Assembly (NCBI GenBank): GCA_034770075.1 | Contig: CM068382.1 | Span: 86,731,766-86,795,765, forward strand | DNA length: 64,000 nt | DNA from: Aralia elata | Taxonomy: Eukaryota > Streptophyta > Magnoliopsida > Apiales > Araliaceae | Direction: 5' to 3' | Part shown: one piece after another, positions 57,874-64,000 of the stretch | How positions within the stretch are numbered: position 1 is the stretch's first letter | Layout of the letters: the number at the start of each line of letters is the position of its first letter | Notes under the pieces: generated by a model | Seen by the model: the letters and a program-made list of their open reading frames with translations, nothing else | What the model was told of the DNA's origin: nothing | Databases searched by the model: none | Program-made: the position numbers and the translations under genes

Positions 57874-58298
57874 GAGTAATTCATAGTTAGACTTGACTAT
57901 GGATCATTTCCCAACCAGCTGATCTATAACCCTTCAACCGAATTACGAACGGTCAAGATTAAAATGTGAGAATAAGTATCGGCAAGAAGTTATTGCGGAT
58001 ACTAATTAATTAGTTTAGTATCCGCAACAACCTCTTGCGGATATTTATTCTCAATGAATTTTTAACTTTGTCCCTAAAAACAACTTCTTGTAAATAGTTA
58101 GCAGAAACTTTTCAAGCTAACTATCCCAAGAAGTTCCTACGGACAGTTTCATTCCCCTATATAATAACTAGAGATGAACATTTGGGGGAGAACATTACAA
58201 ACCCTCATCGTGTAAAGCGAGCTGAAAGTGAAATTTTGTATTATTCCCAAATGCACGAAAGAGATCTAGAAGGGGCGTTGAATAGATTTAATTAAAAA

Positions 58299-59430
58299 AA
58301 ATTCAAGATTGTTTACCAAGTAAGTTAAACAAGTTAATTAATTAAGTTATGCACAATAGAATATAATTTTGAAAACTCCTTCAAAGATTATATGAGAACT
58401 CAAAGTTCTAAATTTAGTAAACAATGTTGAATTAAGTCACAAAAGTAAAACGCAGAGTGACATAAAATGTAAATGTGCAGAAATGTAAATGTCACAAAAT
58501 TTTTAAAGAGGTTCGGAGCCTAAAAGTCTCTTAGTCCTCTTTCTACTCCGAGAGTATGGATATTCCACTAAGAAAGGGAAATCACTATGATTTTAGATCA
58601 CACGGAACTATTATAACAATGATTCACAAATAATCTTTCAAGTCACACAGATTTGGAATTATACAAGATTACAAAGATCAAATTACAAAGAGAAGAATGT
58701 GATTTTGAGTTGCTGCTAATTAAGTGACGTTGAGCGCTTTTTCAATATGTCTTAGCAGCAGTTAACTAGTTCAGAATCGTAGAGTGAAGCTTTTTGAACT
58801 CAGAGTGTCAGCAATTTGACTTAGTAGAATTTCTTAGTTGGTAATGCTTGAAGTTGTCGTCCTTTTATAGAGTTTTTCTTGGGATCTTCTCGTTGAGAAT
58901 TATTTACCATTACTTCATTATGCCAAGGATAATTATTAATATCTAATTGATTGACTATGAATTGGTGTTTGCTTGGATCATCTTAGGTCGCTTTTCTTAG
59001 CACTGTGAACAGTGCAGTAGTAGTCACGTGTCATATGTCCTTGCTCATATAGTTGTTAGATAGAACTTAAAAAATATCTTGTTCTTATTGCAAATACACA
59101 TGAAGATCATACTTGAAGGTTATGTGTTTAAGGTTGATGATCATTGTCATAACCTCTACGATTTTAGCTATGGTGGAGTGATATCGTTGTGTAGCTTGTC
59201 CTCCTGCTTTACGAAATCGAGTGGCTCTGCGATTCTAGCTTTACGATTTGACTTTTGCTCTACGATGTTTGATAATCTTCAGTTTACTCCGCGATATTAG
59301 AGCAGTTTACATATATTATTTGAGGAAGTTTAATAAAAAGGAAAGTAACAAGAAAATGTAATACTTTAAAACTTAAATAACCATACCAAATAAAATACAA
59401 GTATACATGTATATAAATAATATAAGTATA
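58299..59430. repeat. Copia-like LTR/leader remnant, no gene
   Basis: Contains AGAGGTTCGGAGCCTAAAAG and TACTCCGAGAGTATGG-like blocks seen in copia LTRs, continuing from the 57,870-58,298 piece. The segment at about 59,305-59,340 (CATATATTATTTGAGGAAGT) resembles 16,125-16,160. No coding region. Confidence 0.45.
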
Positions 59431-59435
59431 CTTAC

Positions 59436-62400
59436 TGTGACGCCCCCAAATCCAGGTACTTGAAACTTGAACTTGGTGCTACACGATACCATTTCTTTGA
59501 GCGGAATAATATAAATTTACAAACTTAATATACATATCAGAGTTGTCTAATCCCCAGGTACAACAACCTTTAAACATGTTCATTACATGATAGATAATAA
59601 GTATTATCATCTTAATAAAGTCTAACTATTACAAATAACACCTTATACTTAATCCTTCAACTTTCTCTTTCCCTTGTCCTTGCCAGAGCCTTCTGGTCGA
59701 TCACACTTAGCTGAAAACTTTTAATTTAAAGCAAGAATGAGCATTCAATTGCTCAACAAGTAATACCAATTATGATAATGCGCTGAAGAAGTAAATGTTT
59801 TCTTTGAGGACTACTTCCACCACGAACCAATAGTGATGAAGTCATTTGAAACCATTCTTAACAACATATCAAATCATTTTAAGATTTTTGAAACAACATA
59901 TTGACTTTTGAATACTGAGTGGTCAAAAGACCTTGAACTGCCATTTTTCATTTTTAAAAAGGTTTAAACAGAATTTCATCTGTAAACCGCTCTGGGCTTA
60001 CAGACATGTAGGGTGATCAGCCCCGTTATGTCCTGTATTGATCAATACTATCTGTTTGAACGCTAATTGCGTTCACTCTGTTCGCCTTGGGCACAAAAAC
60101 ATATTCCCCACTACGGGTTGTTCATACTCAGTCTGGAGTCCTGACTAAACAATTTAGTTGGATGACTTTATCATAACCAACACTATTCAACAATACATTT
60201 CAAACTATGTCTAGCCGAGTCAAATAGCTTAGACAGTATTCAAACCATAAATACGTACCGAAGTTTAATAATATGTAACAGGATTTGTCGTATCAAAGAA
60301 TTTTAGTTCAAGAGTTCTTGTGTAAATACATTAGTTTATACAAGTGGGGACACTTATATAATAAAAGACAATAATGAGATATTAATAAACAATAATCGAA
60401 TTGAATAAAATTCCATAGTATAAGAATAATTGCACAACCGAATCATAGATATCATTACGGATATGAATAATTAACAATAATTATTCATGAGCATGCTTTG
60501 AAATTGATAACTCATATTGAGTTAGGAAATAACAAAACATATACCTGTTTGCACAAAATAAAAGTAGTGCATAAGGTTTAGATACTTGCTTACTAAGATC
60601 CATTGCATAAAGTAAATGCAAAGGTTAGGATACTTGCCTTTGTTGTTGACTACTGCTATGCGTTATAGCTTAAACTTTAATACCGGGTCCTATCATCAAT
60701 AAAATTATTCTTTTAATTAGAATAATACAACTTAACACATAACACTGCTTATTTGCAGTCATTACACAGCTTAAACACATTGTCACATATTCATATCAGT
60801 TATTAAAACATTTACGAACAGTTATCAAGTTAAACTATGTCCATTTGATTTGAGTTCGGTACTATTTCGGTGTCCCGATTGCATTATAGGATAATCACCG
60901 AGTTTCTTTTTAATGAAACTTTGTTCAAGAACTTAAATATTATATTAGATAATTTAATTATCAATTATAACATTTTTCCAAACATTAAAATTATTTATAA
61001 TGATTTTTCAATCATTATTATCATTTATAATGATTTAAATAATAAATAATTTCATTATCATTAATATTCAAATAATTTAAAATATTAATGAACTACATGT
61101 CAACACATTAAAAGTTATTTATTATAACTTAAAACATTTTTAAAACATTATTATCGCTTTTAAATGATTTTTAAAGTATTAAAATCATTTTTAAATAATT
61201 ACCGTTAATATTAAAATATTAATGTAATTCATGTCAAATATTTAAAGTTATTAAATATAACTTAAAAATATTTTTAAAACATTTTTATTGCCTTTAAATG
61301 ATTTTTAAAACATTAAAACCATTTTTAGATAATTTATTTAATATAAATATTAAATAAATTAATTATCATTAATATTAAATATTAATGAAATTTCTATTAA
61401 AATATTAAAAGTTATTTAATATAACTTAAAATACTTTTTAAAACATTAATATCATTTTTAAATGATTTTTGAAATATTAAAATGATTTTTATCTAATTTA
61501 TTTAATATAATTATTAAATAAATTAAATACTATTAATATTTAAATAAATTAAAATATTAATGAAATTTATGTCAAAATATTAAAAGTTAATTTTTATAAC
61601 TTAAAATAATTTTTAAAACCATTTTATGAATTTTTAATATTTATTTTCTATTTATTTCTTTTTATTTGATTAATATAATTAATTTTTATTATAAACCGTC
61701 GCTAAAGGCTTTTAGCGACGAAAAGTGTCGCTATAGGTGTTCTTCAGTTCATGAAGAACACCAAGAACAACCCAGTCCATGTCGAGGAGGCTACTTTGAG
61801 CGTTAATAACTTGAAATCTGCACATGCTATGGTCGTGATTACACTTCTATATTGTTAACCTACTGGCATACTACAACTACAAAGCTTTAAACACATCAAA
61901 CCATTAACAGATCAAGATCTATGGCCTCTGACATTTGGCTGTCAGACCATGTTTTTAACTTAGAAAAGTTTCTGGGTTTTCCAGAAACAGATTTCGTGAT
62001 CGACCAAGGACTTTTGACCTTGAATAACTTTCGATCTAGACATGCTATGATCGTGATTCCACTTCCAGTGTACTAACCACATAACATACTACATATAAGA
62101 ACCTTTAAACACAACAAATCATTAACAGAGTGAGATCTACAAGCTCTGACTTTTGACTGTCAGACCACATTTTTAAGGTTTTGGCAGTTTTCATAAATTT
62201 CTATTTTCGTGCATTTAAATGTTATGGATCCATGATCTAGCAACCCAGATCACTTATTAACATAATATACAACATATTTAAACATAAAAACATAAATTTT
62301 ATCTAAGCATACAAGATCTAGCTTAGGGTTAGGGTTTTATACCTTCTTGAGAAATTTTTGATTTTCACTTTTTGATTCTGACCTTGGCTTGCTATGGGGT

Positions 62401-63698
62401 GTTTTTGGTTAATCTTAGGACTTAGCTTTGGAGAAAATTTCGTGGGTCTAGGAGAGAGAGAGAGTTCTTGGCTTTGGTTTGAGAAAATAATGAAGTTTTC
62501 TTTTCTTTTCTTTCTTTGCAATCCTAATCCTTTGATTCATTGAATCTGATGGTGCAAGGTGTCATGATCTGATTACTTGAGATGATTTAGAGCACATGGT
62601 GAATCCAAGATTTGATGAGTCATGAGATATAGCAAGATTTGCACACTAACTTAATAAAATAAATACAAAAAGGCTACTTTGGTAATCTAATAAATAATTT
62701 TAAGGGCATACTTGTCCATCCCACATGATTCTAGGGTTTAACCCTTAGGTTTTAATTCTTAGGGTTTGCCCAATAATTCTAGGGTTTAAGAAAATTAACT
62801 TTAGAGATTAATAAATATTTAATTAGGATATAGTAATTCAAAAATTAAGGTTTTAAACTTTAATTAGGGTTTTCAATAGAAAATTAGGGTTTCAAATATA
62901 CATTAAGGTTTCCTAATTTGTAAATTAGGGTTTCCCACTTAATTTACATTATTCACATAATTTACATACATGCATTGAAATAAAAATATAATTAATAATT
63001 ACATTTAATATTTAAATTACTTAGAGAAATTAATTTCTTACTATCCATACTACACAAAAATTCATTTTAAATACAATTATCCAAATAATTAGATTTCAAA
63101 TTAAAATCCATATCCATAGATCAAATATTATACATACATACACTATAATATTCCAATTCCTTAAGAAAATATATATTCTTATTATTCAAATACAAATATT
63201 CATTCCTTTAAATACAATTATACCACAATTGTATTTATATGCTAATTCATATACATGGACCAAATTAGATTTTGATCAAATAATATCACTTTGTCATATT
63301 TACCTTTCTTAATCAATTTAAAAATAAATTGACTATTCCTTTAAATTCATTTCATAAAGAAAGGAACATAATTAAAAATCATTTCTTAAAATATACTTAT
63401 ATCATTTAAATAATATATTAATCATATTTTTTTTGTAGTCAGTATATAATACAACATCTTTACTATAAAAATTAATTTATATATAAAAAACATAATTTCT
63501 AATAATTAACTATTTCTTTTTCAAGAAATTTATTTACAACATTCATGTAATAAATATATATCTATATTTATCACATAATCATATTCCTTAACCTTGCACG
63601 TATTCCCATATTCACTTTTGATACTTAATAAAAATAAAAATAAAAAATTATTCGTAAAATTTCTTATTTAAATATACCGAAAATCTTGGGTTATTACA
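59436..63698 (-). repeat. Solo gypsy LTR (4,263 bp), reverse orientation
   Basis: Starts TGTGACGCCCCCAAATCC and ends TTGGGTTATTACA, the reverse complement of the ends of the 27,884 gypsy LTRs. Perfect target duplication CTTAC (59,431-35 and 63,699-703). The body aligns in reverse with the gypsy LTR in many blocks, for example the 59,800-60,300 part. No second LTR or interior, so it arose by LTR-LTR recombination. The middle (61,690-62,560) differs from the 27,884 LTRs. Confidence 0.9.
61696..61732. other. Inverted GTCGCTAAA..TTTAGCGAC motif in the solo LTR
   Basis: GTCGCTAAAGGCTTTTAGCGAC forms a stem of 9-10 bp, followed by GTGTCGCTATAGG. It looks like a fragment of another transposon's terminal repeats. 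Confidence 0.5.
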
Positions 63699-63768
63699 CT
63701 TACAATTAATACAAGTATACATGCATGTATAAATTACATGTGTACGTACATACATACATGTGTGTGTG

Positions 63769-63822
<54 letters not shown>

Positions 63823-64000
63823 CACGCAAGCAAACAAAACAAGTTGGACAAAAGGGTCAAATAGTCAACAATCTAGAGAATTCTTCAACTTGCCAATAAA
63901 GCTAGAAACAAAATAACGAAAAATAAAAAAAACAAAAAGATAAGGCACTATAGCAATTTCGGTTGGGCTATGGATAAGGAAAGGGGAAGCTTCCTTAAGC
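63699..64000. repeat. Right edge: TA microsatellite and non-coding sequence
   Basis: After the CTTAC duplication comes ATGCATG/TACATACA-rich sequence, (TA)n at about 63,772-63,820 and AT-rich sequence. No gene is recognised. Confidence 0.8.

Larger units (their letters stand above)
51909..58298. repeat. Segmental duplication, copy B, right part
   Basis: Continues copy A from 8,729 to 14,484, with a deletion of about 0.8 kb at about 52,015 (junction TTTCTAAAGTTCCGG) and one LTR-element insertion at 54,416-56,155. Exon-like remnants corresponding to copy A lie at 57,464-57,556, 56,545-56,629, about 54,290-54,340 and about 52,380-52,440. Confidence 0.9.

Noticed and set aside
63648..63916. Tyr-Ile repeat frames at the right edge
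   Set aside because: Translation of the (TA)n microsatellite.

Overview
The window is AT-rich plant nuclear DNA, most likely from a eudicot. It consists almost entirely of nested transposable elements. I found no intact host gene and no tRNA, rRNA or CRISPR. The organism call rests on Ty1/copia (Sirevirus-like) and Ty3/gypsy remnants, En/Spm (CACTA) genes of plant type, a Stowaway-type MITE, GT-AG introns and a tRNA-iMet primer-binding site. The species cannot be named from this sequence.

Layout. 1-5.2 kb: gypsy-type LTR pieces with internal tandem arrays, and a 346-bp foldback element. 5.2-14.5 kb: Sirevirus-like copia remnant with its 3' LTR, then exon-like remnants of an unrecognised minus-strand gene. 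14.5-20.9 kb: gypsy protease remnant, then a minus-strand CACTA fragment that still carries a multi-exon Transposase_24-Ulp1 fusion gene and a TNP2 tail. From 20,951 the 5,863-14,484 block appears again (copies A and B). Copy B is split by a 27,986-bp CACTA element (23,918-51,903). This element has 19-bp perfect terminal inverted repeats, and copy A preserves its empty site. 51.9-58.3 kb: the rest of copy B, which also gained a small LTR element. 59.4-63.7 kb: a reverse-oriented solo LTR with its own 5-bp target duplication.

Inside the 28-kb CACTA. The order is: left subterminal TGACG/CGTCA repeats; a minus-strand 'putative plant transposon protein' pseudogene; a phased array of eight short GC-rich palindromes followed by TATA boxes; a 10.9-kb gypsy element inserted just downstream; a decayed TNP2 transposase; a T/G-rich module ending in a hairpin; a second copy of the palindrome array; a seven-exon TNP1/Transposase_24-like gene; a second copy of the T/G-rich hairpin module; and right subterminal repeats. 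Each of the two transposase genes therefore has a homologous module in front and another behind. Insertion order can be read directly: segmental duplication, then CACTA into copy B, then gypsy into the CACTA.

Main leads. (1) The roughly 31-bp-phased palindrome array, present upstream of both CACTA genes. (2) A 20-bp CAGAC-N10-GTCTG motif shared by unrelated copia and gypsy elements. (3) An extra zinc-knuckle coiled-coil ORF upstream of gag in the gypsy element. (4) Paired 3' hairpin modules. (5) A Transposase_24-Ulp1 fusion with all its catalytic residues visible.
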